A stretch of 64,000 bases of DNA from Tepidibacter aestuarii (GCF_934924865.1 NZ_OW235315.1:1984001-2048000); one strand, 5' to 3'; positions 1-9,427 are shown, counted from the stretch's first letter. The notes: generated by a model from the letters alone, not told the origin. Numbers and translations are program-made.

Positions 1-248
1 GCTATAACGAAGCCTTCCACCCCTACCCCAAAAAGAACATTTACAATTGTAAATAAAGCAATCAATCCTGACGGACCTTTTGGTGTAAGATGGCTTGGAC
101 TCAGTAAACCACATTACGATATCCATGGCACAAACAATCCTTCCTCTATAGAAAAGCTGTTTCTAATGGTTGCATAAGAATGTATAATAAAGATGTCCTT
201 GAACTTTCTAATTTAGTTCCAATTGGAACCGTTGTTCAAATTATATAG
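1..248 (+). pseudogene. L,D-transpeptidase (YkuD) C-terminus, frameshifted, cut by window edge
   Basis: Frame 1 reads [20 protein letters not shown] and then runs to a stop at 175-177 after a shift near position 150. In the shifted frame the expected [20 protein letters not shown] follows and ends at the TAG at 246-248. HGT and SNGCIRM are the conserved His and catalytic Cys motifs of the YkuD family, which makes 3-3 cross-links in peptidoglycan. One missing G in the codon before AAAGCT explains the shift. The catalytic Cys is therefore out of frame and the gene is probably dead, unless this is a sequencing indel. The 5' part lies outside the window. Confidence 0.8.
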
Positions 249-260
249 ATTATGTATAAA

Positions 261-296
261 AAAGAGAAGAAAAGTTATACTACTTTTCTTCTCTTT
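261..296 (+). terminator. Rho-independent terminator
   Basis: A perfect 15-bp stem, AAAGAGAAGAAAAGT with its complement, encloses the six-base loop TATACT and follows the transpeptidase stop by 13 bases. Confidence 0.85.
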
Positions 297-682
297 AAAA
301 TTAATTTATTTTTTAATATTTTGCTACTATATTTATTTCCTTTTAAACAAAACCACCTACTCAACATACATGATATGTTATAGTTACATAAAAATATAAT
401 AGCAATTTGCTTAGAGGACATTACATTTTTTAGAGAAAATTTTAGAAATTAAACGTCATTGCTAATACCTTTGGACCTATTGAATTTAGATATCATGCCA
501 AATGATTCTTTATTTAATGTTTACGCTTTGAAAACTTATTATTTATCTCCTTCATTCATTAAATCTTATACATTTTCTAATATTATACTTTGTAAAACAG
601 TTGAATGATATATTCACGTAATAAACACTGTCTAGGCAAAACTGATGCCCGCTTCACTAAAGGGTTAGGTAAGCGTTGTGCT
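297..682. other. Intergenic, nothing recognised
   Basis: AT-rich stretch with no coding frame that I can support and no repeat shared with the rest of the window. Confidence 0.5.
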
Positions 683-1780
683 CTACCAATACATAACCGC
701 AGTCTCGCCTGCTCTTTGACGATAATACAGTCGAACACGCAATATGTATTTTTTACCTCTGTATAATTTCAAGTTCATACTTGCATTATAATCTTCGCCA
801 CTATCATCATCACCTGCAATATATAATTCACCATTATCGTTTTTTTCTAATAAAATGATAACAGAATCAGATTTACCAAAAGTAGCAATATTATATTTTC
901 TCGTTTCGCTTGGTTTTATGATGAAGTTCTTCTGCTCCCCAGGATTCAGCATAAGCTTACTACTTGCAAATGGTGGAAGTTCTTCTAAGTCGTTATCATC
1001 AAGTGGTGGATAAAACTTTCTGACCCATTCCTTATCATGCTCTGATAAGCCAGGTTTTGGATATATTCCATTTTTATATTGTTCTGGACTTATAATTAGT
1101 CCTGGACCAAAAGGATAATGCATTATAGAATTTGGATCCCATTTAGACCCTTGTATAGTATCCGAATCTATTTTTCTTATTATATTATAATAGGTTTTTT
1201 CTGGAGACCAATAATTAGGAGGACTAGCTAACTCGGTGTATACAGCTTGTTCATTCCATACTATACCTGCTTTAGGATTCTGGTGTTCATGTGGAAACCC
1301 TAAAGTATGGCCAATTTCATGCATAGCTGTATCTTCATCGTGTGTCAAATCCCATCCAAAATTCATTGTTCTTTCATCTTTTCCTAAATTTAGATCTATA
1401 ATATCTCTACCTAGATACGACCAAGCACCATCACCTCTCATAAAACCTATTCTTACTTCTGCTTCATCTCTTGTTGCTACCTCTTTAAATTCAAGCCCTA
1501 TACCTATATCTTTCCATTTACTAAAAGCATTTCTAACAACATTCTTTTCCTCTTCACTAGTAGTCCATGTTCTCCACTCTCTTGATCCATCAGTTAGGTC
1601 TACATACGCTCCATCAGTTTCTTTATCGAAGAAATAATAATGTAACACTGTACCGTTTACCCACTTCTTTCCAAGTATTCTTATAAGACTACGTCGATAA
1701 GGGTTTACGTGCACCCCAAATTCTCTTTCAGAAACTACCGGCATTGAACAATAGTTGGTGATTTTTTTTTCTTCAGTCAT
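683..1780 (-). CDS. Astacin-like (M12A) zinc metalloprotease
   Basis: The protein of 365 residues carries the astacin zinc signature HEIGHTLGFPHEHQNP at about residues 154-169, supplying three zinc His and the catalytic Glu, and the Met-turn SIMHY near residue 219. Both are diagnostic of the metzincin M12A family, which hydrolyses peptide bonds. The last 90 residues (after FASSKLMLNPG) look like a beta-sandwich of the bacterial pre-peptidase C-terminal type. I chose the ATG at 1780 because GGAGGT lies 7 bases before it; an ATG ten codons upstream has no such site. No signal peptide is visible, which is odd for a family that is usually exported. The neighbours are remnants, so context adds little. 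Confidence 0.85.
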   Translation of the reverse strand: MTEEKKITNYCSMPVVSEREFGVHVNPYRRSLIRILGKKWVNGTVLHYYFFDKETDGAYVDLTDGSREWRTWTTSEEEKNVVRNAFSKWKDIGIGLEFKEVATRDEAEVRIGFMRGDGAWSYLGRDIIDLNLGKDERTMNFGWDLTHDEDTAMHEIGHTLGFPHEHQNPKAGIVWNEQAVYTELASPPNYWSPEKTYYNIIRKIDSDTIQGSKWDPNSIMHYPFGPGLIISPEQYKNGIYPKPGLSEHDKEWVRKFYPPLDDNDLEELPPFASSKLMLNPGEQKNFIIKPSETRKYNIATFGKSDSVIILLEKNDNGELYIAGDDDSGEDYNASMNLKLYRGKKYILRVRLYYRQRAGETAVMYW

Positions 1781-1835
1781 TTTTCTACCTCCTTTTTTAT
1801 GATTTTTCACATAACTCTACACTTTACCCACGTGA

Positions 1836-1945
1836 TTAATCAATTGTTTTAAATTTGCGTTCAACTTTATTGCTCTTTGTAAAATCTCCAGTTAGAACAC
1901 TCGGTGTAACGGTGACATTTGCGTAAACTTCATCTGTCTCACCTC
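1836..1945 (-). pseudogene. C-terminal remnant, unrecognised
   Basis: A frame with no start codon reads DEVYANVTVTPSVLTGDFTK and continues about a dozen residues to a stop at 1836. It lies upstream of the protease on the same strand. It looks like the tail of a lost surface or secreted protein; no family assigned. Confidence 0.35.
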
Positions 1946-2004
1946 AGAAAAAAACATCTTTATTAAGCAAGATCTTGGCTATGCGAAACAAATGATTGAG
2001 ACTA

Positions 2005-2191
2005 TTTGTGATAGCTAAGAGATATGAAAAAATCTACGATTATAACTACTAATAAACCATTTAGTAAGTGGAGCGAAATCTTAAGTGATACTATAATAGC
2101 TAACGCTATTTTGGATAGACTTCTTCCCCACTCACATGTTATAATGATTTCTATCAAGGATAGTACAAAGTATACAAATCTTTTGGTATAA
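2005..2191 (+). pseudogene. IS21-family IstB helper ATPase, C-terminal remnant
   Basis: The plus-strand frame reads STIITTNKPFSKWSEILSD and then NAILDRLLPHSHVI, which matches the end of IstB, the ATP-binding helper of IS21 transposases (sensor-like ITTNKPF and the AILDRLLHHSHV tail). The upstream part (AKRYEK) is in another frame, separated by a shift in a run of A. No IstA and no element ends were found, so this is a dead fragment. Confidence 0.75.
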
Positions 2192-2237
2192 AACTGCATT
2201 TTGAGAATGACATTTTAGTACATTTGAGTATTGACAT

Positions 2238-2570
2238 TTACAATACTCCTGCCATATGCCAATACAAGCTGGTCCCATACCCCCTTGTAGGATAAGTTGC
2301 CCATCCGTTAGGCGTAGCTTTAAATTCACCATCGGAATGGAGATTGTATTGCCCCTTTACTCTCCATTCGATAATTGCACCTATCTCTATATTAGTAACA
2401 TGTAAATCTAATTCAATGATATTACCTACTTTGTACCTTGGATTAGGCTCCATAGATTTCTGGACTTTATTATCTCCATGTTGTACGCAAAATTCAAAAG
2501 CAAATGGGCTATCTTCTGGAATCTGATAAGAATAATCAATGGATATTCTATCAATAATAAGTGTTGGCAT
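2238..2570 (-). CDS. Hypothetical beta-rich protein, 110 aa
   Basis: The start at 2570 (MPTLIIDRI) is set by GGAGGTG nine bases upstream; a longer reading adds 13 residues without a ribosome site. The sequence alternates hydrophobic and polar residues with many Tyr and Trp and ends in GTSLYWHMAGVL, suggesting a small beta-sandwich. No signal peptide or membrane segment. I do not recognise the family. It sits between IS remnants and a toxin remnant, which hints at an accessory role but does not show one. Confidence 0.6.
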   Translation of the reverse strand: MPTLIIDRISIDYSYQIPEDSPFAFEFCVQHGDNKVQKSMEPNPRYKVGNIIELDLHVTNIEIGAIIEWRVKGQYNLHSDGEFKATPNGWATYPTRGYGTSLYWHMAGVL

Positions 2571-3065
2571 TAACAAGTTCACCTCCGTGATATGCGTAGC
2601 TTTTTTCATCAGCTTTAGTATGATAAAAACACTGAAATTTTATGCACTAAAATCTATTAGATATTTGTATCTGGTTCATCATATTGGAATAGAAATCAAA
2701 AAACTTCACAAAACTTTTTGTAAAACTTCTCTTGTTAGAATAGCCTCTAACCCCTTTTTATTTATACAAAATCAAGATCTGATTTTCACCTATTCGTTTC
2801 ACCTCTCTATATCTTTTATTTAAAGTTATGACTATACCTTTGCTTTAGGGTTCTATATCCCCTCCAATATGTTAGCAATAGTGCACAGGTTGATTCTTAT
2901 GTTCCGATATTAAATGTATCCTACATGAATTTTCAAATATTTGTTGGATTATCATTGTAAGAACGGTTTCCTTTCCCAACAAATGGGGAAATCCTGTGAG
3001 CTTGAAGTAGTTTAGGGACTAAAAATCTTTACATAAAGTAGTTTATATGTTAGATACGCTAAGTT
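2571..3065. other. Intergenic, nothing recognised
   Basis: No frame on either strand with recognisable protein similarity; presumably eroded sequence. Confidence 0.4.
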
Positions 3066-3068
3066 TTA

Positions 3069-3552
3069 TTATGTTCCCAACTCATCATATTCCGAAGTAC
3101 TTCTGTTCCCATCACTGCTTAAAGTGATATTTTCAACATTAACTCCTTTATATGTCCTAGTTGCTATCTTCCAATAATCATTCTTTTGATCATTAATTTT
3201 TTCTATTCTGTTAAAACTACTTTCTATCCTTGGTCTGTAGCACTTGATTTTTATTTCCTATAAAGTGCTAAATTCGTCTTTATATCGCTTAACAAATACC
3301 TCCAATATCATGCCATGAACCAAATCTTCTACTCCAGATAATAAAAAAACATCACTTTTTATTTCCCCTTTAGGAAAACTTATACTTGGTTTATTTGTCA
3401 CATTTTTAAGTTCTTCCTTATATTGAGCAAAACTTTTATTGAAAGTATTAGGTTTATTAAATGATATTTTCTCTAATATTGTTGTTATTATTTTAATTAT
3501 GCATAGTGCACCTCTTACTTGAATTTCTTTGTTCTTTGCTATACAACTGTAT
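3069..3552 (-). pseudogene. SpvB/Tc-toxin B-like protein remnant
   Basis: Two frames joined by a shift near 3260. The 5' frame contains KPSISFPKGEIKSDVFLLSG followed by VEDLV; the 3' frame contains CYRPRIESSFNRIEKINDQK followed by NDYWKIATRTYKG. SpvB-domain proteins (Salmonella SpvB N-terminus, insecticidal toxin TcaC/TccC partners) carry a LPKGGGAI start, a DVFLLSGAEDLVP segment and a YRPRIEGSFNRIERH...YWEVT segment. This order fits, with the region between KG and DVFL deleted. The match is from memory of the family, so the call is moderate. It would be the debris of a very large toxin-complex gene. Confidence 0.5.
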
Positions 3553-3758
3553 TATTAACAATAACAGGCTAATGGTATACTTATTTACAATAGGGAATTT
3601 TTCGAAGTATAATAGTATAAGTTAAAATTCACACAAATATATAGTGTTGAAGAGGACATAAGAAAATTAAAGAAAAAGTACCTTTCGATGTGTCTAAATT
3701 ACTAAGAATAGTAATACTTTAGATGTAAATACATAGTGAGCAGCACTCCACATGAATC

Positions 3759-3808
3759 ATGTGGGGGTATCAAGTCACTCGGTAAACCGACTGACCTAAT
3801 ACCCACAT
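3759..3808. repeat. Full 50-bp palindrome, copy 1
   Basis: ATGTGGGGGTATCAAGTCAC on the left pairs with the CTGACCTAATACCCACAT arm on the right, with a loop around GGTAAACC. The same palindrome is at 38741-38792, and its right arm alone recurs at six other places. A further small dyad (CCACATGAATCATGTGG) overlaps the left side. Confidence 0.85.
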
Positions 3809-3814
3809 AAAAAA

Positions 3815-3847
3815 GCAACCTAATTTTATATTAGATTGCATTTTTCT
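3815..3847 (-). terminator. Terminator of the VOC gene, abutting the palindrome
   Basis: GCAACCTAAT pairs with ATTAGATTGC and, read on the minus strand, is followed by the T-run TTTTTTATG that begins the palindrome. The same stem sequence recurs at 12333 and 17248 beside other palindrome copies. Confidence 0.75.
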
Positions 3848-3915
3848 TTACTTCATAAAAAAATATATTATACTCAAGTTTTTAAATACCTTTATTATAG
3901 TTTTGAATTCATTGT

Positions 3916-4338
3916 TTACTTTACTCGTTTTGCAATTGGATGATTCTCTTTAAATTGAACCAAATCCCATAGGTTACCATACAAATCTTTAAATACTGCA
4001 ACTATACCATATGATTGCTCTTTAGGTTCTCTTACAAACTCTATCCCTTTTGAAATCATTTCGTTATAATCTCTCCAAAAATCATCAGTGCCTAAAAATA
4101 GAAAAACTCTGCCACCAGCTTGATTACCTATAAATGCCTCTTGTTCAGTTTTCGATGCTCTTGCAAGTAATATCGTAGTTCCAGCAGAACCAGGTGGTGA
4201 TACAACTACCCAACGTTTATCTTGTTCAGGCTGATATGTATCTTCAATTAGTGTAAAATGAAGTTTTTTCGTATAAAATTCTATAGCTTCATCATAGTCT
4301 TTAATAACTAAAGCTATATGAACAATTGATTGTATCAT
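3916..4338 (-). CDS. VOC (glyoxalase/bleomycin-resistance) superfamily protein
   Basis: 140 residues. MIQSIVHIALVIKDYDEAIE at the N-terminus and AVFKDLYGNLWDLVQF at the C-terminus are the paired beta-alpha-beta-beta-beta signatures of the vicinal-oxygen-chelate fold: a metal-binding His near residue 7 and the GN.WDL.Q motif ending the second half. Length is typical of single-domain VOC proteins, which include lyases, dioxygenases and antibiotic-binding proteins; the substrate cannot be read from the sequence. AGGAGGT precedes the ATG. A 17-codon fragment of a close paralogue is fused to a half palindrome at 52557-52612. Confidence 0.85.
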   Translation of the reverse strand: MIQSIVHIALVIKDYDEAIEFYTKKLHFTLIEDTYQPEQDKRWVVVSPPGSAGTTILLARASKTEQEAFIGNQAGGRVFLFLGTDDFWRDYNEMISKGIEFVREPKEQSYGIVAVFKDLYGNLWDLVQFKENHPIAKRVK

Positions 4339-4382
4339 TCTCTTACCTCCTAAACATTTCTATACTATAAATAATAACAGTT

Positions 4383-5520
4383 TTATTGTTTATATATGGA
4401 AATTGCTCCATCCGCTCCAATATGCGAATAAGAAGGAATGCAGTCTACTGTTCCAAACCATGTACCGCTAACTCCAATTGTTGGTCTCCATTCGCTGTAT
4501 AAATCATAATTTTTGAAATACAAATATAAATTGGATTTAACCTCAGATACCTTCATATTAGCAATCTTGCAATTATCTAATCGTGAAAAGCAGTTAGTAC
4601 CATCAAAAGTTTTAGACATTGCTATTGAGGTGACTGCTTTTACAGAAGCATTTCTAAAGTCAGTAACCGTTGAAACTTTTCAGATTATTTCTCTCCCATC
4701 AAGTTCAATCACTAAATCCACTTGTTTTTTAGATACTTTCTCACTATAGACTTTTATATGATGGGTAGAACCTTGCTCCAAAGCAATATTGTCCCCCCAG
4801 CGCCAATCATCCCCTTGACGCATATATATAGTCCATTTATTGTAGTTAGGGTGATTTGAATCTTCAATGAATTGAAAGCCACCTTCAACGTTTCCCACAT
4901 CATTTTTCCGGTCAAAACCAAAATATACATAGGGACAGTCTCCTTTTTCGGCTATTGTAACCATAGGTAGCGTAATTTCTGCTTGTACACCATCAAAACC
5001 TTTAAACTCAAGCTGTTTACGTGAGAATATACCCGTAGAACCCCCATTGATATTAAATGGCGTGAATTCTATCGCATTGTCATATGAGGTGTTTTTAGTT
5101 ACTGAAATAATCCTAGTTTTGTTGTCCCAATCAACGGCATATCCGTAAGCCTCCATAACCTGCCTAAGAGGCAGATAAGCGCGTCCATTTTTTACTACTG
5201 CAGCTGTATCTATAGAAATAGGTATTTGATTTTTGAAAATCTCCTTTTTACCCATAGGAATTTCCACTTTAATTTCACCCTTACATGATATCACAGTCTG
5301 TATCTGTTGATTCCAGTCCACTTCACAACCTATTGAACTCAAACAAATTCGTAAAGCTACCATAGTACGGCCTGTATCGCTTACGTAAGGAAATCCCGTA
5401 GATTCAACAGAATCACTTTGCCATCTACAGTGATGGTAAGTGGTTTTTCCGAGGCATTGCAGACTGCACCCATAGCAACAATAATTATACTGATCAAGGT
5501 AATTAGAACTATTTTTTCAA
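4383..5520 (-). pseudogene. Secreted stalk-domain (copper amine oxidase N-terminal) protein, broken
   Basis: Translation from a TTG at 5520, with GGAGG nine bases upstream, gives a signal peptide (KKIVLITLISIIIVAMGAV) and the start of a stalk domain. A frameshift near 5425 moves to the frame GFPYVSDTGRTMVALRICLS, followed by a second stalk motif (GRAYLPLRQVMEAYGYAVDW). An in-frame TGA at 4680-4682 then interrupts the gene after LDGREII, yet the frame continues without another stop as KVSTVTDFRNASVKAVTSIA to 4383. Stalk domains usually carry extracellular modules; the C-terminal beta-rich part is not identified. With one shift and one stop, it is probably inactive. Confidence 0.75.
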
Positions 5521-5616
5521 AATATGAATCCTCCTTATATGTAAGTATCTTATATATATTCTTAAATTTGATTTTCTTAATCTAATTATATACGAAAATA
5601 CCATTTTTTAGTATAA

Positions 5617-5704
5617 TTATGTATTATTACTTGGTAATTCATCTGAATCAATAGAGTCTACAAGCCAAATCGTATTCTTTGCATGATAGAATTTCACTCG
5701 ATCT
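5617..5704 (-). pseudogene. C-terminal remnant, unrecognised
   Basis: A startless frame reads RVKFYHAKNTIWLVDSIDSD and ends with ELPSNNT. It resembles the tail of a lost small protein; no family assigned. Confidence 0.3.
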
Positions 5705-5885
5705 ATTTATGGTTCAATGTAATGTAGCCCATACTTATACAAAAATAACTGATTTTAAAGAGAGAAAACCTGTATTTATATAATTTTATACTGTTACTTA
5801 AAACCAATATTATAATTGACATATAAATATACTATAATTTTACGTACTTATAGTAATATGAAGTTTAAATATGGAGGTGAATACA

Positions 5886-6326
5886 ATGAATAATTTAAAA
5901 CTAAGTAATACTGATAAAACTCTTTTTAATGGCAAAGCATACAAGTATCTAAAAGGAACTATTTTAGTAATATATGTTCTATTTATGTTAGTCTATATGT
6001 TTAGGGGGAATTTATATAAATTAGATAATCATTACACTACCTTGTTTGCCTGGACAGCACCAAATCTTATACCAAGTTTCCTTTTTACATTGATAGGTAT
6101 TTTTTACGTAGTTCCTATATTATTTAAAACTACAAATGTAATTAGCAATTCTAAGTTTATATGGTTAATTAATGTGCTTAATATAAGTAGTTTTGCACTT
6201 ATAGAATATCTTCATGTAATATTTAATTTAGGAGTATGGGATAACAAGGATATGATTGCTTCTTTAATTGGTATTATAGTTGCTACAATTGTTTACTTTA
6301 AATTTAGAAAGTCTTTTATTAGTTAA
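5886..6326 (+). CDS. Small membrane protein, VanZ-like topology
   Basis: 146 residues from the ATG at 5886, which has GGAGGTG seven bases upstream (an ATG five codons earlier overlaps that site). There are about four hydrophobic segments: residues 25-40 (GTILVIYVLFMLVYMF), 60-85, 95-115 and 122-140. The last two enclose ALIEYLHVIFNLGVWDNKDM, resembling the E...D..D..N..G pattern of VanZ-like proteins, although the VanZ Asn is replaced by Ala-Ser. It is one of few plus-strand genes and has its own leader. Function unknown. Confidence 0.65.
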   Translation: MNNLKLSNTDKTLFNGKAYKYLKGTILVIYVLFMLVYMFRGNLYKLDNHYTTLFAWTAPNLIPSFLFTLIGIFYVVPILFKTTNVISNSKFIWLINVLNISSFALIEYLHVIFNLGVWDNKDMIASLIGIIVATIVYFKFRKSFIS

Positions 6327-6360
6327 ATATAACAAGTAAAAGATTTAATAAAAAACATAT

Positions 6361-6890
6361 TGGTAGCCCCCTACCATTTGCAATATCTTTTAATGTTAAT
6401 ATATAGTTCACCTTTATTATTTTTAGTCCAAGTTGTAACTATCTAACACCCTACTAGAATTAGGCTTTTTCTATGTATTAACCCCAAATAGCCCCTTATA
6501 GGTAATTTGATTTTAATTATAAAATATTTTACCATTAAAAGAATATTAAGGATTCTATATTTAGTGTAGATTTTCATACAAATTCTATCCAACACAATAT
6601 TTATTATATATACTATTATTCTAAATAATTAGGTATATATATAATTTAATAAATAGTCTCATTTTATAAAAATATAAATAGGCATTCGCTCTTATATATA
6701 CTAAAAAACTTATACTAACAGTTTTGACTCTTTATCATATAATATCAATAAGGTTTTTCTTTTCATACAAAACACTCAATCATAAAATAGATATCAATAC
6801 AAACTGAACAAAGACTTATTTTATATAAAAACACTAGATAATATCCTGTAGCTATAATGAAACCGACTGACCCAATATCCACATAAAAAA
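6361..6890. repeat. Empty twin A: flanks of the 50-52 kb stalk/DUF5050 locus without the gene
   Basis: This stretch starts with a small hairpin (TGGTAGCCCCCTACCA). Up to AGAATATTAA near 6550 it matches 49980-50172. It then continues from GATTCTATATTTAGTGTAG with a match to 52231-52560, ending in the same half palindrome. The roughly 2 kb between these two flanks at the other locus, holding the gene 50487-52085, is absent here. The match shows many point differences but long identical runs such as ATTAGGCTTTTTCTATGTAT. Either the gene was deleted here or inserted there. Confidence 0.85.
6852..6885. repeat. Half palindrome, copy 2
   Basis: CTATAATGAAACCGACTGAC followed by CCAATATCCACATAAAAAA. 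This is the right arm of the 50-bp palindrome; the left arm is replaced by CTGTAGCTATAATG. Confidence 0.8.
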
Positions 6891-6938
6891 ACTATTATCA
6901 AAGGGAAACGAGTATCTAAAAGTAGTAATATTCAAAAA

Positions 6939-6976
6939 GGAGCAAGAGTCCGATTGAGTATCGAAATCATGCTCCT
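6939..6976 (-). terminator. Terminator of the SLH gene
   Basis: On the minus strand GGAGCA and TGCTCC enclose a partly paired loop (TTTCGATACTCAATCGGA) and are followed by TTTTTG, just past the SLH stop codon. Confidence 0.75.
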
Positions 6977-6984
6977 TAATTTTT

Positions 6985-8379
6985 TTATTTAATTAATTCA
7001 TTTGGCGGCTTTATTTCTATGTCTTTTCCAATATTCTTAAATTGTGAGGTTGAATCAAAATAAATTTCAATACTACCGTATTCGTCATAAACCTCTATAG
7101 GATTTAATGTGAATTTCATTTGAACAATTTCATTTTCATCATTTATAAAATACTCATACCTAAATGTCACTTCATCATAATTTAAATATTCTAAATCTTC
7201 CAAGGTATCTGTAATCGTTGAATATTCAAGGCCTGATAATATATTTATTATATCTTCTTTTTTTACTTCAACAGCATACTTAGTTGTATGTGTTCCATCT
7301 AAATAAACATCTTCTTCTCTTTGAATATTACGTTTATTAAAATTATCATAGAAATTACTATCTACGATTTTAGTTTCACCATCTATATAATCTACATCTT
7401 TACCCATCTCATATTCTTTCCAACCATCTGGTTGTTTTAAATATATTTTGTTACCTATTTTAATATTTGCATATGTTCCATCTTTAATTTCTTCCTCACT
7501 AATTTCTAAATCTGTATCATTTGTTACTGTAAGTATCCACTTATAGTCATCATTATTTGCTACTTGATCAATTTTTACATTACTATATAGAAAAGCTTCC
7601 TCATATCCTATAGGCTTGTATCTATAATACGTATTTATATCAGTATATATTTCTCCATTATATGGTGTTGAGGCAGCTCTTTCTACTACATCATAAAATT
7701 CGGGATATTTATAAGCATTCACATATCTTTTAGTCAATTCTTCTTTACTTTTTATAAATCTATCTATTACTACTGCTACCTGTTCTCTTTTTGCATCACC
7801 TTTTGGATCGAATGTATTACTATTAAACCCATTCATAAGGCCTGATTCAATAGCAAGGTCTACTTCTTTTTTAGCCCAATCTGATATATTATCCTTATCA
7901 TCTAGTGCTTTGATGCTATTTAATCTATCACTACCTTTATTCATACTTAATGCTCTAATAAACATTACTGCCATTTGCTCACGAGTACATTTTTGGTTTT
8001 TACCGAACTCATCTTCTGAAATTCCTTTTACTATACCTGCTTCATATGCTGCTTGAACATACTCAAACTCCCAACTTTCTTTTGTAACGTCTTTAAAAAC
8101 TTCATTATCATCAACATTATTAGTATCAATATCTAGAGCTTTTACAATCATCTTTATCATTTCTGATCTTGTTACTGCTTTTTTAGGATTAAAATTTCCG
8201 TTTTCATCTCCATTTACTATACCCAGCTGCGATAAATTTTGTATTGATTCTATTGCATAATCAGAACTATAATTAATATCTGCTATTTCTTGAGCATTAA
8301 CCACTGAAAAATTCATCAAAATTATTATCGAGGGTATAATGCTTGTTAGTGTTTTTCTGATTTTAGAAATTCTAAACAT
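6985..8379 (-). CDS. S-layer homology domain protein, secreted
   Basis: 464 residues. A signal peptide (KTLTSIIPSIIILMNFSVVNA, approximately residues 9-29) is followed by three SLH repeats at about 38-95, 96-155 and 156-215. Each holds the pattern I..L...GI..G...G.F.P...TRSE; for example VNGDENGNFNPKKAVTRSEM in the first. SLH repeats bind pyruvylated secondary cell-wall polymer, so the protein is anchored outside the membrane. The remaining 250 residues (starting YKYPEFYDVVERAA) are rich in acidic and aromatic residues, as in lipoprotein-like beta domains, but I do not recognise them. GGGGTG precedes the ATG and the gene stands alone with its own terminator. Confidence 0.88.
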   Translation of the reverse strand: MFRISKIRKTLTSIIPSIIILMNFSVVNAQEIADINYSSDYAIESIQNLSQLGIVNGDENGNFNPKKAVTRSEMIKMIVKALDIDTNNVDDNEVFKDVTKESWEFEYVQAAYEAGIVKGISEDEFGKNQKCTREQMAVMFIRALSMNKGSDRLNSIKALDDKDNISDWAKKEVDLAIESGLMNGFNSNTFDPKGDAKREQVAVVIDRFIKSKEELTKRYVNAYKYPEFYDVVERAASTPYNGEIYTDINTYYRYKPIGYEEAFLYSNVKIDQVANNDDYKWILTVTNDTDLEISEEEIKDGTYANIKIGNKIYLKQPDGWKEYEMGKDVDYIDGETKIVDSNFYDNFNKRNIQREEDVYLDGTHTTKYAVEVKKEDIINILSGLEYSTITDTLEDLEYLNYDEVTFRYEYFINDENEIVQMKFTLNPIEVYDEYGSIEIYFDSTSQFKNIGKDIEIKPPNELIK

Positions 8380-8956
8380 TTTTTCACCCCTTAACTGTCT
8401 ATACTTGATCTGCCATTGTATAATGAATATACCATGGCAGTATTGATAAATCTACTGTTAATTAAATCCTTGTTATATTAAGGATATAGCGTTTTTATAG
8501 TATAACTTAATATATTCATCAATTATATTAGGCTTTTATAGTTATTCAAGAAGTTGTTTAATTTAATGTTTAAACAAACAAAACTATACTAACATCATTG
8601 CATTCAGTTCTAAATATATTTGTCAGCTGTTTAATCACATGATTAACTTTATCTTAGAGGTATACTATAAACAGTATTTATCAAGTACTTTAATTTACTC
8701 ATAGTTAATCACCTCATTTGCTATCTATAGGCAAAATAAAAGGCGCCTTTCTATATTTGCAAATAACACACTTTTTTAAGTGCTAGTTGCTCTTATGAAA
8801 ATACACCTCTATATTTAAATTATTTAATTATAAGTATTGTAACTTTATTATACCCTTATTTTGATAAAGTTTTACTACTTCTTACAGTTACTATAACATA
8901 TCTATCCCTATATATAGTTTTGTTACATCCTTAATAAATTGCCTTAAACTTTTAAA
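8380..8956. other. Intergenic: promoter region of the SLH gene and a 30-bp palindrome
   Basis: At 8731-8760 GCAAAATAAAAGGC and GCCTTTCTATATTTGC form a near-perfect dyad centred on GGCGCC. It is AT-flanked and could act as a bidirectional terminator. Nothing else recognised. Confidence 0.5.
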
Positions 8957-9045
8957 TTAATCCTCTTCAAATTTATCTTCTACATCAATCCATTTATTAT
9001 TTTTCAAATCATAGGATTTAAAATTATCATGAATACTAACAAATT
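8957..9045 (-). pseudogene. Orphan C-terminal tail, immunity-like
   Basis: A startless frame, SIHDNFKSYDLKNNKWIDVE followed by DKFEED and a stop. YDxxNNKWIDxxxK endings are frequent in small immunity proteins of polymorphic-toxin loci, which fits the neighbours, but the assignment is weak. Confidence 0.3.
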
Positions 9046-9070
9046 AATCTCAAGTTATAGAAAATACTAT

Positions 9071-9427
9071 TTAAATTCCATAATGAATCATCCATTTATT
9101 TTCTTTAATTGCATAAGTTATTTTTTCAATCAACATTTTGAGCTCTTTTGACTCATATTTTACATTCGCATCAATAATAATATCTAAAAAATATTTAAGA
9201 GATTTTGGTGGAATCAGAGTTATTCCATAATATGCAAGGTTCTTATAGGGTCTATTTGTATTATGTGCAAAAGTTTCAAGTTTTTCTATCTTCGCTTTAA
9301 AATCTTCATCATATATTTCATCTAATAAATCATCCTCTACATAAGTACAATTATATTTTTCAGGCTCATACTCTTCTCTGTATTCTTCTAAACAATCTAT
9401 TATTCCAAATTCATGTCTACAAGGCAT
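9071..9427 (-). CDS. Hypothetical protein, possible immunity protein
   Basis: 118 residues with start MPCRHEFGIIDCLEEYREEY, preceded by GGGGGT. It is acidic in the first half and mostly helical in prediction by eye, and ends ITYAIKENKWMIHYGI. No signal peptide or membrane segment. I do not recognise a named family. Its position beside a SUKH protein and several orphan tails suggests an immunity-gene cluster of the kind left behind polymorphic toxins; no toxin gene is in the window. Confidence 0.6.
   Translation of the reverse strand: MPCRHEFGIIDCLEEYREEYEPEKYNCTYVEDDLLDEIYDEDFKAKIEKLETFAHNTNRPYKNLAYYGITLIPPKSLKYFLDIIIDANVKYESKELKMLIEKITYAIKENKWMIHYGI

Noticed and set aside
1236..1637. 133-codon plus-strand ORF
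   Set aside because: Antisense shadow of the metalloprotease gene; no ribosome site and no protein-like features.
2002..2332. 65- and 66-codon minus-strand ORFs
   Set aside because: They are antisense to the IstB remnant or overlap the hypothetical gene in another frame.
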